A stretch of 64,000 nucleotides of DNA from Muricea muricata (taxonomy: Eukaryota; Cnidaria; Anthozoa; Malacalcyonacea; Plexauridae), in the NCBI GenBank assembly GCA_963855995.1, contig OY979716.1, positions 39,433,318-39,497,317 on the forward strand, written 5' to 3'. This document shows, piece by piece, positions 30,110 through 41,402 of the stretch (position 1 is its first letter; each line of letters begins with the position of its first letter). Under the pieces are notes generated by a model. It worked only from the letters and a program-made list of their open reading frames with translations, was not told the DNA's origin and did not search any database. The position numbers were made by a program, and so were the translations under genes.

Positions 30110-31181
30110 ATTTAGAGGGAAACGAGTTTCTTCTCAACATTCTGAACAATGTGCTCTTTGCCAAGATGGTGGATAGTAGACCATTCCGTTTCTTGAAGAA
30201 TTCTTCCTGACAATGCTCTGTCTTCCTGACAATCCGACAAAACAGGATTTCCTCTTTTTACAGCTTGCCAAAAATATGCAAAATTGTCTTGCTTCTGTGG
30301 AAAACCAAGTATACTTGAGGTTATCTCTCCTGACCACACTCAGTTGCTGGTAGGTATTTTGCGTCACCAAGTATTCCTCTATGTTAAATGTAGTGCCAGC
30401 ACACAGGGGACTTGTTTCTCGTGGATTGGTGTTTTTCGTGCAAAACCGTTCCACGTTCTTCAAATTGTAATAAGATTCGTCATATTCTTTCAAAAACATA
30501 ACCTACACGATAAATCTAGTGAAAGCAGTTTTGTAACGTTAAAGTGTCACTTTGTGTACAGCTCGTTTCCGAATTATAGCATACACCTTCTCCATATCAG
30601 CACATCGGCTATGTCCTTTCTTACCGATTCTTTCCCGATATGTTTCTGAAACTACATTTCTTTTGGTGTTTTATAGGTTTATACAAATCTTCAGTCTTCT
30701 CAAGGTGGCTCCCTATAGTTTGAAGGTTTTTACCCTTTTTCAGAAAATTCTAATTAGGTTTTTCAGAAAAAAGTTAGACACCGGAAGCCCTATCAAACCA
30801 TCTTCATCCACATTCTTCCCAGCTAAAATGGCCTTTTCTCTTTCTTCAGCAATACTTTCCTTGCAGCTTTTTTTTATCCAGTGTCTCTGTTGCCCTTTCA
30901 ACTTCACGTTCTCTTTTTTTAAATGTAGAAATGTTTATTCTTGGGATATTATTGATGGACAAAAGATTATTTATTTGCGTTTGGCCAATTCTAATGTTTA
31001 GAGAATCTAAAACTGCTTGGGAACTGACATCAAATGCTAGTGGACCATGAGTTGCACTTCTGTGTCGTGTTGATGTTGCTACTTTGTTAATGAAGCCACA
31101 GTTTGTACATTTTACATGGAAATTTCTGGCTAAACCACTTCTTGTTTCATCGATCACATTTACAAATGACAAAGGACCCAC
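30110..31181 (-). pseudogene. Mutator-like transposase domain relic (cnidarian family)
   Basis: The minus strand 31181-30846 reads GLARNFHVKCTNCGFINKV (zinc-binding C-x2-C), FDVSSQAVLDSLNIRIG, NLLSINNIPRINISTFKKRE. It continues near 30840-30770 with EEREKAILAGKN and GLIGLPVS. This matches the N-terminal half of a 'Mutator-like transposase' family very common in cnidarian genomes. After GLPVS the expected 'YDMGWQKR' catalytic region is not found. A lysine- and cysteine-containing ORF (30499-30134) downstream may be unrelated. The relic is truncated. Confidence 0.65.
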
Positions 31182-31189
31182 ATAGAAAT

Positions 31190-31552
31190 GAGTGGTCGTA
31201 TGTTATTAATATGTTATTCAAGGGTCACTAAAGTTGAACTGAGGAATTTCAATACATCTCAACACCAAGTGACACAAATAAAACTCCCCAAGTTTACCTA
31301 TTTCACAGGTGAACCACTATCTGGTACACAGCAATTTTTACTGAAACACACCAAAAAAACAGTTGAACATGGGCATAGTTATGTGATTTACCTTTTCTAC
31401 AAGAACTGCATAATGAGAGATTTCTTCGAAACACATCTAAATCAGCTAATCTACAACCACGAGCGACTGACTCCTGTTCTAACCTTTGTGTCTATAATAA
31501 ATGTACTATGATGAGATTTTGTCCTTTTCAAGTTTTATGAAGTGGGCAAATT
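31190..31552. other. No gene recognised
   Basis: An open frame of 107 codons on the plus strand (31188-31511) has no family features I know. Nothing else is seen. Confidence 0.4.
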
Positions 31553-32395
31553 AAATATAAACTAGAAATACATGCATGCAGCAACCCCTCGCCACCAACT
31601 AAAAGCATGCAACTATATTTTCGAAGTTACATGAAGTACTGTAATAGGTTGTTGTCATAGCAACACGGCAATTGTTATTCCTTCTGTATATTTTTTCAAA
31701 ATGACAAAATATCAGTTTTTAATCCTTGTTTTAGTGACAATTTTTTTAAATTGCACAGCATTTGTCATCGGTATGTTATTACGCCTAATGTAAGCTTAAA
31801 TTTCGTATAAATTACGACCTATTGATTACATTAGACGTTTATTTAACATAAAGTTTGAGTTTGAATTATAACCCTTTCAAGCCAATTTTGTAACTTCGCT
31901 TATATTCTTTTAGATGTAAATTTCGTCAATATTTTGAATTACAGTAATACAGTCTTGCATTTACAAAACATAAACTTACTCTGGAATTTAAACAGAGAAT
32001 AGACTGGAGGGCTACGCCTAGCTTTATAAAGCATTAAAACAGAAGTATAAATACGCATTATCAACAAACTTGCCTTGTGTTCCATGCCATAGTCAATTCT
32101 TGGTGCTTCTCTGTATTTCCCCAGAATTAATCTCCAAAAGTCTTGTCGCAGTCGTTTTCGTCTCAGTTCTCGCCTTTTTGGATGCCTTAAGTGTTTGCTA
32201 GTCCTGATAGTCCGCCATATTCTTGAGATCATAAATGACCACCCTTCGTTGATTGTAAAAGTTGCAAAATCTTTTTGCAAAAATACAAAATATTAAAAAG
32301 CAAATTTAGATATTTGCTGTCAGTTGAATTCGTGATTAATCAATCAACAATAAATTTTAAATCTGACCAATCAGTGTTAGCCATTCATGATAGTT
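31553..32395. repeat. Truncated copy of the 58.8-61.1 kb transposon interior
   Basis: It is closely similar, in the same orientation, to 59161-59980 plus 60743-60805 (for example CATGCATGCAGCAACCCCTC at both 31571 and 59181). It lacks the terminal inverted repeats seen at 58819/61138 and the 747-bp hairpin insert. A conserved minus-strand ORF (32280-31939, RIWRTIRTSKHLRHPKRREL) is shared with the other copy, but I cannot name its product. Confidence 0.85.
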
Positions 32396-32520
32396 CGCCA
32401 TATTGTTGAGATCAGTGTGAGCATGACGTCATGATCTACAAAAAAAATCTCATCCCCATTGCCCATGAACAGCGACTTTGAACTTCGCTTATGCACGATT
32501 AGTAACTCTCGCCCCTGCAG

Positions 32521-32623
32521 TGTTCATGTGATACACGTGACACGCCTCATGTATATAGTTCTGGGGGATTGGTAAAGATAAGGAAAATGTATAGAATACA
32601 CAGACGAAGAACACTTTATTGCA
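32521..32623 (+). repeat. Left LTR of the Gypsy-like fossil
   Basis: 103 bp, 101 of 103 bases identical to 34417-34519 by eye. Confidence 0.9.
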
Positions 32624-32687
32624 ATGGCGACGAGGAAAATAAAATAGCACGAGACCTAGAATCGTTCGAAAATTACAATGGTTTAAC

Positions 32688-33458
32688 ATGGCAACTGCGG
32701 CAAGGATAGAGGTGCCTCCCCTTATTCCATTTGATCCGATCTTGGAACCGACATCGGTAAGTCAGCGCTGGAAAGCCTGGAAGCGACGTTTTGAAATATA
32801 TTTAATTGCTGTAAATGTGAAAGATGACGCCCAGAAGCGAGCATTGTTGCTATATCAAGCAGGGGAGGCGACACAAGAAATCTTTGATACTCTAGAAGAG
32901 ACAGGTGACGACTACAAGACGGCAATCGAGAAGTTAGATGAATACTTTACTCCGAAGAAAAATGTGGATTATGAGATATTCCAATTCCGTCAAGCTAAGC
33001 AAAACAATGGCGAGACAACTGATCAGTTTGCAACACGACTTCGCAAACTAGCAGCTCACTGTGAATTTCACGATTTAGATCAGGAAATAAAAACTGCCAT
33101 TATACAAAATGGCCGATCAAAACATCTCCGGCGATTTGCATTAAGACAAGACAAAGTGACGCTTAAAGATCTATTATCGAAAGCCAGAGCGTTAGAAAAC
33201 AGTGAACAAGAAGCCAAAGGGATTGAAGAAAAGTTAGCATCCGCGTCTTTCCGAGACGAAGTGGACGAAGGAAATTATATAAATCGCCCGAGTTTGCAAC
33301 AAAGTGGGCAACAATGTCGTAATTGCTGCTTAGCATGGCCTCATCGAAACTCACCTTGTCCTGCTCAAAAACGAACGTGCCGGAAGTGTAATAAACTAAA
33401 CCATTATGCCCGAGTTTGTCGAAGTGTTAGAGTACAAGTTCCTAATAACCAAGCTTGA
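32688..33458 (+). CDS. Gag-like protein with zinc knuckles (fossil element)
   Basis: 256 codons. The capsid-like region contains RWKAWKRRFEIYLIAV, DYEIFQFRQAKQNNGETTDQ and FATRLRKLAAHC, typical of Gypsy gag proteins in invertebrates. It ends with a CCHC-type knuckle (CRKCNKLNHYARVC) preceded by a second cysteine cluster. It belongs to the element at 32521-34519. Confidence 0.85.
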   Translation: MATAARIEVPPLIPFDPILEPTSVSQRWKAWKRRFEIYLIAVNVKDDAQKRALLLYQAGEATQEIFDTLEETGDDYKTAIEKLDEYFTPKKNVDYEIFQFRQAKQNNGETTDQFATRLRKLAAHCEFHDLDQEIKTAIIQNGRSKHLRRFALRQDKVTLKDLLSKARALENSEQEAKGIEEKLASASFRDEVDEGNYINRPSLQQSGQQCRNCCLAWPHRNSPCPAQKRTCRKCNKLNHYARVCRSVRVQVPNNQA

Positions 33459-33564
33459 GTCAATGTGCGACAACATAATAATAAGAACAACCAGGAAAAT
33501 GCTATTTGTAATTTCCAAAGGTGGAGACTGAAATCTACCTCAGCTATGTCCACCATAGCTAAGT

Positions 33565-34371
33565 TTGAACGAATCTGCAACTCACGGGCTACCACACATA
33601 ATCAAAAGTGATAATGGTCCACCCTTTAACAGTAATGACATTAGATTGTACATGAAAGAAAATGGAATTAAACATCAACGCACAACACCACTATGGCCTC
33701 AAGCCAACTCAGAGGTAGAAAATTTTATGAAGCCAATGGGAAAGGCTATTCGAACTGCTTGCATTGAACAAAAAAACTGGCGAAAAGAAATGTTCAGTTT
33801 TCTATTAAATTATCGAGCCACCCCCCACACAACAACAAAATTCTCACCCGCTGAGCTGTTATCTAATCGGACAATTGACATCAAATTGCCAAGTAATATT
33901 ATGCAAAATGCCACGAAAATAGATCAACAAGTAAGAGAGAATGATCGGAATGGTAAAGAAAAAATGAAAATGAATGCAGACAAGTTTAATCATGCAAAAG
34001 AACATACCATTCTGGTTGGTGATACAGTATTAGTACGACAGCTGAAAAAGAACAAATTGTCAACAAGATTTGATCCAGAACCATATCAAGTAACACGAGT
34101 GAAAGGAACAATGGTGACTGCAACCCGTCCAGGACATTATGTAACAAGGAACATCTCATTCTTTAAGAAAATTTCACCACAGCAACCTCACCGACAAGAC
34201 ACAGATCGAGAAGAAGAGGAAATCTGGGACGAGGTGAATGATAGTGACAATGGAACAAATGTCGAGAGAAATAATGCGGATGGACTGAACAATGGTGAAC
34301 TGGTTGATAGACGGTATCCTTTAAGAGATAGAAGACCTATCTGTGGATACGGTCAAAACATTTATAGTTAG
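33565..34371 (+). CDS. Integrase C-terminal region (fossil Gypsy-like element)
   Basis: It holds the later part of a retroviral-type integrase core (SDNGPPFNS, LWPQANSEVENFMKP with the catalytic glutamate, LLNYRATPH) and a basic C-terminal domain (DTVLVRQLKKNKLS). It ends before the polypurine tract and right LTR. Treated as a fossil part. Confidence 0.85.
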   Translation: MNESATHGLPHIIKSDNGPPFNSNDIRLYMKENGIKHQRTTPLWPQANSEVENFMKPMGKAIRTACIEQKNWRKEMFSFLLNYRATPHTTTKFSPAELLSNRTIDIKLPSNIMQNATKIDQQVRENDRNGKEKMKMNADKFNHAKEHTILVGDTVLVRQLKKNKLSTRFDPEPYQVTRVKGTMVTATRPGHYVTRNISFFKKISPQQPHRQDTDREEEEIWDEVNDSDNGTNVERNNADGLNNGELVDRRYPLRDRRPICGYGQNIYS

Positions 34372-34416
34372 GGTATATCAGGACTCAACAGGGACAGTTT
34401 AAAGTAAGGGATGGAG

Positions 34417-34519
34417 TGTTCACGTGATACACGTGACACGCCTCATGTATATAGTTCTGGGGGATTGGTAAAGATAGGGAAAATGTATAGAATACACAGA
34501 CGAAGAACACTTTATTGCA
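34417..34519 (+). repeat. Right LTR of the Gypsy-like fossil
   Basis: 103 bp, direct copy of 32521-32623 with two differences. It follows a purine-rich tract (AAAGTAAGGGATGGAG). Confidence 0.9.
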
Positions 34520-36029
34520 GCCCTGGGCTTACGCCTGGAATGACGCTTCGCGCCGTTGGCTCGGAGATTATGTGAACAATAATTATTAAGTAAAAGTCGA
34601 ATAGTTTTACTCACAAGGCCATTTCGTGTTATTATTTTTAATGCTGCATCTTCTTGAACAGTGCTATCGCCTGTTTCCGTGTCAAGTTTTCTTTTGCATT
34701 TTGCCGTGCCATGTTCATCTTTTGCAACTTTGCGTTTACCGCCGCAGTTTGGTTTCTCCCAGACGAGAATCGTCCCTTCGGACCTCTTCCTCTGCTCGAA
34801 AAACTTCACTGTTTTGTCATTTCGTTGTCTCTCACCGCACTGATCTTTTTCCAAATAAACATACTAAAAAACTAGCCCCAATCCCTAACAAGTATGTTGT
34901 TTTTACCGATGATGTCGAGTTTTCGCTGACTTTAATGTCCACATCATCGCGCCGAAAAGTCCATTGTTTGAAAGTTTCACCACATTTGAAATTTTATAAA
35001 AACTTCGATTGATGTCAAGGCTTAATTTCCCCTTTTTTGGTAAATATATATCATTCCGAAACTTTGTTTTTAAAGGCCAAAAAAACTTTAAAAATGTAGC
35101 CATTTTCAAATATTGTTTACATTTTGCATGGAAATTTTCAAGCAAAATTCTCACACTCGCATTTTTCTCACGCAATTCCCACGCTCCACTAGATTTATAA
35201 AAACCAGTGCCCTAAAGGTACTAAGGTAGGGAGCCACCTTAATCACAAACCTGAGAATATAGTGAGATTTTAGCCTCTGCATTTCATCTCACTTTTTGGT
35301 TGTCTTGCATATAGTCTAGGACCTGTATAGGAGTTTGTATGCATTTCATTTACCGGAGATAATCCCAGCTGTTTTAGGGTAAATTGACCATGGTGGTCAA
35401 CATGGCATATGTACCAAACGAAACCAGAACGAAAGTCCTCAAAACGACTTCGCCCTGAAACAGCAGTATTGACAATGCTCTAACTTCCAAAAAGAATTTT
35501 ATTTTTTACCTATACTGGAACAATGAACTTACGCTTCCTACGAATTGAAGTACTTCAAATATTACTTAAACTAACTAAAAATACAGATTTGTAATTCTTT
35601 AGGGAAGTATTTCTGTACTTACTGTTCACATTTTTAACATTTTCCAACTAAGAACTGATTTTTAATTCAAAATACCTACCATTTTGGAGGACCTGCATAG
35701 CATAAAAATGCAGCTAGCTGGCTTTGGCAGGAAAACAAGTGTGCAACTGCTGAAGATAGTTAAGTCTGAAGAATTTCTGTAAAAATTAAAAAAGTACCCA
35801 AACTATAAAACTGCGCTCTTAATGTGGCTGTTTGTAGTTCTAATTTAATATGGCACATTCTTTCAAATTTTGATGAATTTGCGAGCTAATAAAAATGTAA
35901 AATTCAGATGCGATGCGTAATGTATTGCTTGATTACATAAAAAAATTTAATTACTTTGCTGCCATGGTAACAAAGCTGTTTTTGACAAATTGTATTTGCA
36001 TTCTTTCCAAATCCGTTGAAATGAATTAA
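34520..36029. other. Unassigned stretch, one lysine-rich minus-strand ORF
   Basis: A minus-strand ORF (34854 to about 34540) is rich in K, R and E, without a family motif I know (KPNCGGKRKVAKDEHG). It runs into the Gypsy LTR, so its end is not native. The copy of AGGGAGCCACCTTA near 35228 recurs at 30702 (inverted) and in part at 36040 and 36380, so part of this DNA is repetitive. No other structure is seen. Confidence 0.4.
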
Positions 36030-36510
36030 TTGGTTGTGAGCCACCTTAAGTCACAACTGGTACCACTTTTCGATTCTAAAGCAGATCTAGCATAAATAAG
36101 TGGTATTTAATCTACTAGAATTGATTTTCAAAGCATTACTATGGAATGGGTTGAACGAAAACATACTTACCTCTTCCAAATTCCTTCCCGAAATAATTGT
36201 GGGCCACTGGCACCAGTTTTTAACTCTACAACATATCGAGCCTAAATAAGCGGTATTTAATCTACTAGAATTCACTTTCAAATATTTTACTGTGGAATCA
36301 CTGGAATTGGTTGAACGAAAACATACCTTCCTCTCCCCAATTCTTGTCCAAACCTTTTGAAATGATTTAATCAGTTGTGAGCCACCTTAAGTGAAAACTA
36401 GTACCACGTTTCGGCTCAACAACATATCTAGCATAAATCAGAAGTATTCAATCTAACAGAATTTATTTTCAAAACTTTACTGTTGGAAATAGGTTGAGCA
36501 AAAATATCAA
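36030..36510 (+). repeat. Tandem repeat, about three irregular copies of 150-190 bp
   Basis: The shared core is TAAATAAGTGGTATTTAATC (36093, 36244, and diverged at 36435), each followed by TTTCAAA, a TGGAAT-like block and GGTTGAACGAAAACATAC. GTGAGCCACCTTAAGT occurs in copies 1 and 3. Spacing is about 151 and 191 bp. Confidence 0.75.
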
Positions 36511-37160
36511 CTAGTGGGTTTGAGATTGTGATCCCAACTAACCATTGTGACACATCATTTGCCACCTTTTAACCAATTTCCATTGAGGCATTTTTCCATT
36601 CTCCATTGTTTTTCATACTTCTGAGGATGATTTAGAAAGAAAACTGAAACACCGAATCTCCTCAAAGACATGCATATGTACTTCTTGCCAAAGGTAAACT
36701 CTTAGCAAATCTAAGCAAGAACCTAGTCCTCAAATTAAATTCTATACTGGCTAAATTTCATGAAAATAGTGAAAGCGTGGCCCTGAGCAACAAAAAGAGA
36801 TAGAAGAGAACACCTGTTGACTGTTTTCATAGAGATCTCATATACACTAGATAGCGCATCTTTATATCTAAAGTGAAGTCAAAAATCTCAGCGGTATCCC
36901 CTCGGCGGCGGCCATATTGGTTGTTCCCACTCATTAAAAAAATGCTACAGAAAACACTGTACTTTTCTGCATTTGTGTATTAAATACTTTTTAGCTGCAT
37001 GAAAAAGGACTTACTGCCAACTTTGTCCATTTTTGCAAAACAAAATACACAATTATCATGTTCCGTCGCCTGCTCACCAGCGCCTGCGATCCGGCTTCAA
37101 TTTTCGCCTGCCCATTATTCAAATATTTCGATTATTTAAATACAAAATATTTACGATAAT
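36511..37160. other. No gene recognised
   Basis: A+T-rich sequence with no convincing ORF or repeat. Confidence 0.4.
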
Positions 37161-37370
37161 CAAAGAGATAGGGTATTACCCGATCAATTTGAACCTGAAC
37201 CGGAAATGGAGGCAAGCGACAGCGATGACGAGGCTTATTTCGATCCGTAGACGGCCGGACACCACCGAGATGGTCGAGCACCTCATTGATCTCGTTCCCA
37301 GACTGCTCTGGCTCATTTAGACGAAGTTGTATTATAAATACAAATTGTTTCGGCAGTTTCCTGCAAGCTC

Positions 37371-37440
37371 GTTGTTAGCTCAGTCGTGTTGGCGTGTGAT
37401 TTCTAATGGATTAGGCAGGGGTTTGAATCCCATCCGAGGT
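37371..37440 (+). mobile_element. tRNA-derived SINE head
   Basis: It resembles a tRNA, with an A-box region (TTAGCTCAGT), an anticodon-loop-like TTTCTAA and a B box (GGGTTTGAATCCC). It is followed at once by T-rich sequence. The acceptor stem does not pair well, so it is taken as a SINE or tRNA pseudogene (arginine-like TCT) rather than a working tRNA. Confidence 0.55.
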
Positions 37441-37506
37441 TTTTTTTTATTTTTTAAGTTCGTCAAACTTTTTTTAAAATTTTTTTACTTTTATATGATT
37501 TTTGTA

Positions 37507-37545
37507 AGGTTTAGGTTTAGGTTTAGGGTTTGGGTCAGGGATTGG
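37507..37545 (+). repeat. Telomere-like TTTAGG run
   Basis: AGGTTTAGGTTTAGGTTTAG, then diverged copies. It is short and internal, so it is not a telomere. Confidence 0.6.
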
Positions 37546-37659
37546 ATTATTTAAAATTTAAAAAAAAAAACCTATTAGTTTTATCAGACACATAGGCTTA
37601 AAAACGAGATCAATGAGATGCTCGGCCATCTCGGAGGTGTCCGACCGTCTACGGAATCG

Positions 37660-38175
37660 AAATTTGCGATGACGAGGGCGACTCGAAAGAAGAGAGTGAA
37701 TCGTCTGACGACGAAGTCGACCATATGTTTGAGGCGAAAATGCATGGCGCCTTGAGTTGGTGTGGGCATTGGGTGCGCGCATTGCACGTTAAAGCCAAAA
37801 GCCATTGAATTGTTTTGTTGTCACGATAAAGCGTTGGAGTAGGATGAGTGTGATACATTGTTGAAGCTGAACCACAGGGGGAAAGTGCTTGACAGCACAT
37901 GAAGGCGTTCGCCATGTTTTCCGAAGCGCATTTTAAAAATAGACGTTTGCCGGTATCTTGTAGATAATTGGCCTATAGATGACGAAGAATTGGAGAAAAT
38001 AGATAAGCTTTATGGACTAGTGGCATACAAACGATGTTCGCTTTGAGTATTTCAAATTTTGGGAAGAAAGAACAGGAGGCCATGCACTTCTTTCGTGTGT
38101 TTACACGGAAATCCGAGACCAGTTTGCGTCGCCTCATGGCATTTATACTCATTTTAAATATGCCAAAAAATCAGC
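37660..38175 (+). pseudogene. P2X7-ballast-domain relic, decayed
   Basis: Acidic stretch DDEGDSKEESESSDDEVDH (from about 37672), then in other frames CAHCTLKPKAIELFCCHDKA (37779-37840, giving the C-x2-C and CC pattern), WPIDDEELEKIDKLYGLVAY and KRCS, and RKNRRPC. This is the same arrangement as the Kolobok-carried gene: acidic head, cysteine cluster, AYR-like block, RR-P block. There are no introns here, and at least two stops and two frame changes. No Kolobok ends were found beside it. The domain assignment rests on motif order and is less certain than for the copy at 4256. Confidence 0.55.
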
Positions 38176-38179
38176 CAGC

Positions 38180-39765
38180 AAAAAGTTATTGCTTTTGGAC
38201 ATGTGGGAGGGTCATATCAAATAAAAGAATATCTACAACTTGAGAGAATAGGGTCCCTCCTGCTGTTTGAAACAAAATAACAAATTATTAATCCTAATAA
38301 ATTTCACATCAAAACTATTGGAGTAATCACCAAGCTTCTGTGTACATAGTGTAAACAATTATACACTGGCACTGCTCGATTCGTAAATTTCGACTTCCTT
38401 TTGTATTCCGCTTGTTTAAGCAATTCTATCGGATTGCTCATTTGCCGATAAAATTAGCAAATTTTCTGGTGCCCATTCCGACGCGGGAAGTAGTTTTTTC
38501 ATCTCACAAAAGAAACTTGATGTTGCGTCAATGAGAGATTGTGTTTTTACCGATCTTGTTTTTGGTTTGAAAGCTGTCGTCTGGGTATATTCGGATCGAT
38601 GAATCGTGCGCGTGATACTGCTGGGCAATGCGTCTACTTGTGTTTCGTCTTCCTTCTCAATAGTTTGAATGTCCATTGACAAGGTTTGTGTCTCACATTC
38701 GGGACCTGGGAGGTCTTTAAAACTAACGCTAATGCTAAGTGCGGTTTACTAAATGGTTTTCTCACGGGCAATATTACAGAAACATAACACCCACTGCAAA
38801 TAACAAAAACATGTTGTACCCTGTTATTTCATTTATAGTGTTTAATGCGCTATTGTTTCTGTTGATACAGACTGATTGAGGATTGCAGCTCAACCTCCGT
38901 CTTGTTTTGAAGCATATCTTGCATTCTCAGGATGTCTTTTTTCGGAATTAGCTTTTTTACTTTACATGGTTTTTTATAACTCTACATTAGGAATATAAAA
39001 AAGCACTCAGTGCCGGCAGGTGGTGCGTTAATTCGGTCAGTAAAGTCTAGATATTACCAGTGGTAAACAAAGCGCTACGAACATTACTGCCAAAATAAAC
39101 GCGTTTATTTTAAAAAGACAGTCGAAACATGCACTAGAGTAGTGCTGCTAAATTGATACGTAGTTATAGAGAAAAAATTGAAGTTTATCGATTCTTTTTT
39201 AGTCCAAATCTTCTTATAATGCGATTGCAGGCGTATTATTTTATATTGATAATATCTGTTTCCGGTGCACCTGAGTCACAAATTTATTTCCGCATAAATT
39301 AGCATAGGTAGAAAGTTCTACGATATTTCTAAGCAACTAAATGTGATGGACAAGTGAAAATACGTAATTAAGTATTCCGTACGTATGTGTAATAGATACA
39401 AAGAATAAATAAAGTATTGCCAATGTCGTTTATTTGATGGATTGAAGATTTAAAGATTTGATTAGATTTAGGGCTCGGGTTAAAATTCAATTTCGCGTAC
39501 TGAGAACACGGAATTATTACCCTGTTTTGTGCAAATAATGCATCGAAAATGTACATTTTATCAGGACATTATTTTCCATCATAACACACCATCACTTTGA
39601 AAATCATCAAAACAATTTCATTCTTATATCATTCTAAGGGTAATAAAATGATTTTATAGTAAAAAAGGAAAGACGTGTCATGAACTAAAAACATTCAACC
39701 AACACCTTGTTATTCAAATAAGGTTTTGCTGATAGGCGCCCCCACAGCCCAATTTACAGCTCAGC
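38180..39765. other. Unassigned stretch
   Basis: A minus-strand ORF at 38682-38416 (MSMDIQTIEKEDETQ, TRSVKTQSLIDATSSFFCEM) is open for 88 codons but matches nothing I recognise; it could be one exon. The rest holds no clear feature. Confidence 0.35.
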
Positions 39766-39890
39766 TATCATGTATTGCTTGCCTTGTTGCAAAAAAACTC
39801 GCTATCAAAGTATTTACTTCAACTATGAAGTCATATACAAAGTATATACCTTGATAGGCTTTTTTGAAAGGAGGCAAACAATACATGATA
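39766..39890. repeat. Foldback element, 125 bp
   Basis: The arms TATCATGTATTGCTTGCC and inverse, then CTCGCTATCAAAGTAT and inverse, pair across a loop around 39820-39840. Confidence 0.7.
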
Positions 39891-40285
39891 CCTGGATGCT
39901 TGATGTTAGGATTGGGTGATTTTGTAATGACTCTTTACCATAAAATATAATTTGGTGATGCAGTTGAAGGTTTTCGGCATCAGTCTAAGTGAAGCCAAGA
40001 ATATATTTTTTGCGCATGAACGTCTACCAAAGTGTTAAATTGTAGGTTGTCATTTAATTGCCACTAGAATTAAAAATTCATTAAACATAAACTAGAAGGT
40101 AGTTTAATTAAATCTTTGGAATATCCACAGGGCTTGTACCTTCGGAAAGAGGAATGTCAACATTTATCTGACCTGGTGCTTCTTCAGGTTGATACAAGAT
40201 CCAGGAAAACAAAAACAAAACAGATGAAATACCTTAAAAAGAATTAACTGCATTTAATAAAGGGACATATCTTACTGCTGATTGC

Positions 40286-40391
40286 GGTGTCTGTAATTTA
40301 CCAACTAAGTTCGTTATTAGTTCTACTATGATTTCTTTGATCCCAGTCCTTCTTAACTAAAAGTTGGTGAGTTGGTAAATTGCAGACACCA
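40286..40391. repeat. Small foldback, 106 bp
   Basis: GGTGTCTGTAATTTACCAAC and its inverted copy (one mismatch) flank about 60 bp. Confidence 0.65.
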
Positions 40392-40399
40392 CTGCTGAT

Positions 40400-41402
40400 T
40401 GGCCTTACTGCCCATTCACTGTATTACCATGAAGTGATTATAGTGGAAATTCACCTAAATGAAGTTGATCTATGCATACTCCATAACCTCAGATTCTGAG
40501 AGGATATTTTAGTAAAAATAATGTAAACTATATTAATGCCGATTCATAATTTAGTAAGGGTTGTTTCATGGTTACTAATAGAGTAAAAACATGTTGTTGA
40601 TATTCGCTCTAAAAATAGTTTACTTCTGAAAATATTTTTTAGACAAGAGAACAAAGATGGAAAAGGTTACCACAGACAGTGTCACAGCAGTGACATTGCC
40701 AGCCAGATATTTGGAGGAGATATTCATTTATTACACAGACTCTCATCGGATATTAAGAATTCTGTAATCTGATTGGCTTGCTAGTACTAGGATATTAGCT
40801 CAGTCCTACTAGTAGAAAAAACAAGATGGCGGCTGAAAGTGTTTTATCGCAAAAAATCTTGATTTGAGCATTTTGGCAGCCTTTTGGGTGACATCCCTTT
40901 CTACTATCTACTTTCCAAATAAGCTATAAAATAATTTAGTTTAAAATAATTTGTCAATTGATACGTTCACGCATTGATATAAACCTCGGAACATTGAAAT
41001 ATTTTGTTTATTTATACCTCAAATATTGAATTTTAATTTTCCCGCAAAGTAAGTGGTGGCGGTCATTCGCTGAATAAAATGAGATATTATAATTTATACT
41101 GACTAACCCACCCTGGAAAATGTATTTCTTTGTCGATTATTAAATTGTTGTAAATGAAACGGTCGAAACCTGTGCAAATTGTGTTTTATGTTCTTAATCT
41201 TTCGCAAAAGAAGGGGCACGACGCATATTGCCTGCTGCACTGGTGGCAAATGAATCATTATTTTCATATTTTTTAAAATGTAAATAAACTTTTAACATGT
41301 ATTTTTAAATATATAGCATAGGCTTAAATTTGCTAACACATTCTGATATTTCTAGAACTTCCATTATTTTCCTAATTCTTTAAATATTTTGTTAAAATAC
41401 AG
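40400..41402. other. No gene recognised, probable 5' part of Harbinger-2
   Basis: It lies upstream of two exons of a Harbinger Myb-like protein. The first Myb exon and the left element end were not found. Confidence 0.35.

Larger units (their letters stand above)
32521..34519 (+). mobile_element. Ty3/Gypsy-like LTR element, short (fossil, broken)
   Basis: It is bounded by two 103-bp direct LTRs (32521-32623 and 34417-34519), starting TGTTCA and ending TTGCA, which differ at two positions. That suggests a fairly recent insertion. The parts recognised are gag with zinc knuckle (32688-33458) and the C-terminal region of an integrase (33565-34371); a purine-rich tract lies before the right LTR. 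At 2.0 kb it is far shorter than a full Gypsy element, and it is broken in at least one place. Confidence 0.85.
37232..37685. repeat. Inverted repeat pair (about 95-bp arms) around a SINE
   Basis: The arms at 37232-37325 and about 37590-37685 are inverted copies (GTAGACGGCCGGACACCACC and inverse) at about 85 percent identity by eye. Between them lie a tRNA-like SINE head and a telomere-like run. Confidence 0.7.

Noticed and set aside
34420-34860. Basic protein gene on the minus strand
   Set aside because: The frame runs into the Gypsy LTR and shows no known motif; kept only as an unassigned stretch.
37371-37440. Possible tRNA-Arg (TCT) gene
   Set aside because: The A and B boxes are good but the acceptor stem does not pair and a T-rich tail follows at once; it fits a SINE head or pseudo-tRNA better.
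37507-37545. Telomere or internal telomere fusion
   Set aside because: Only a few degenerate TTTAGG units next to a SINE; a similar run at 20700 lies in a MITE.
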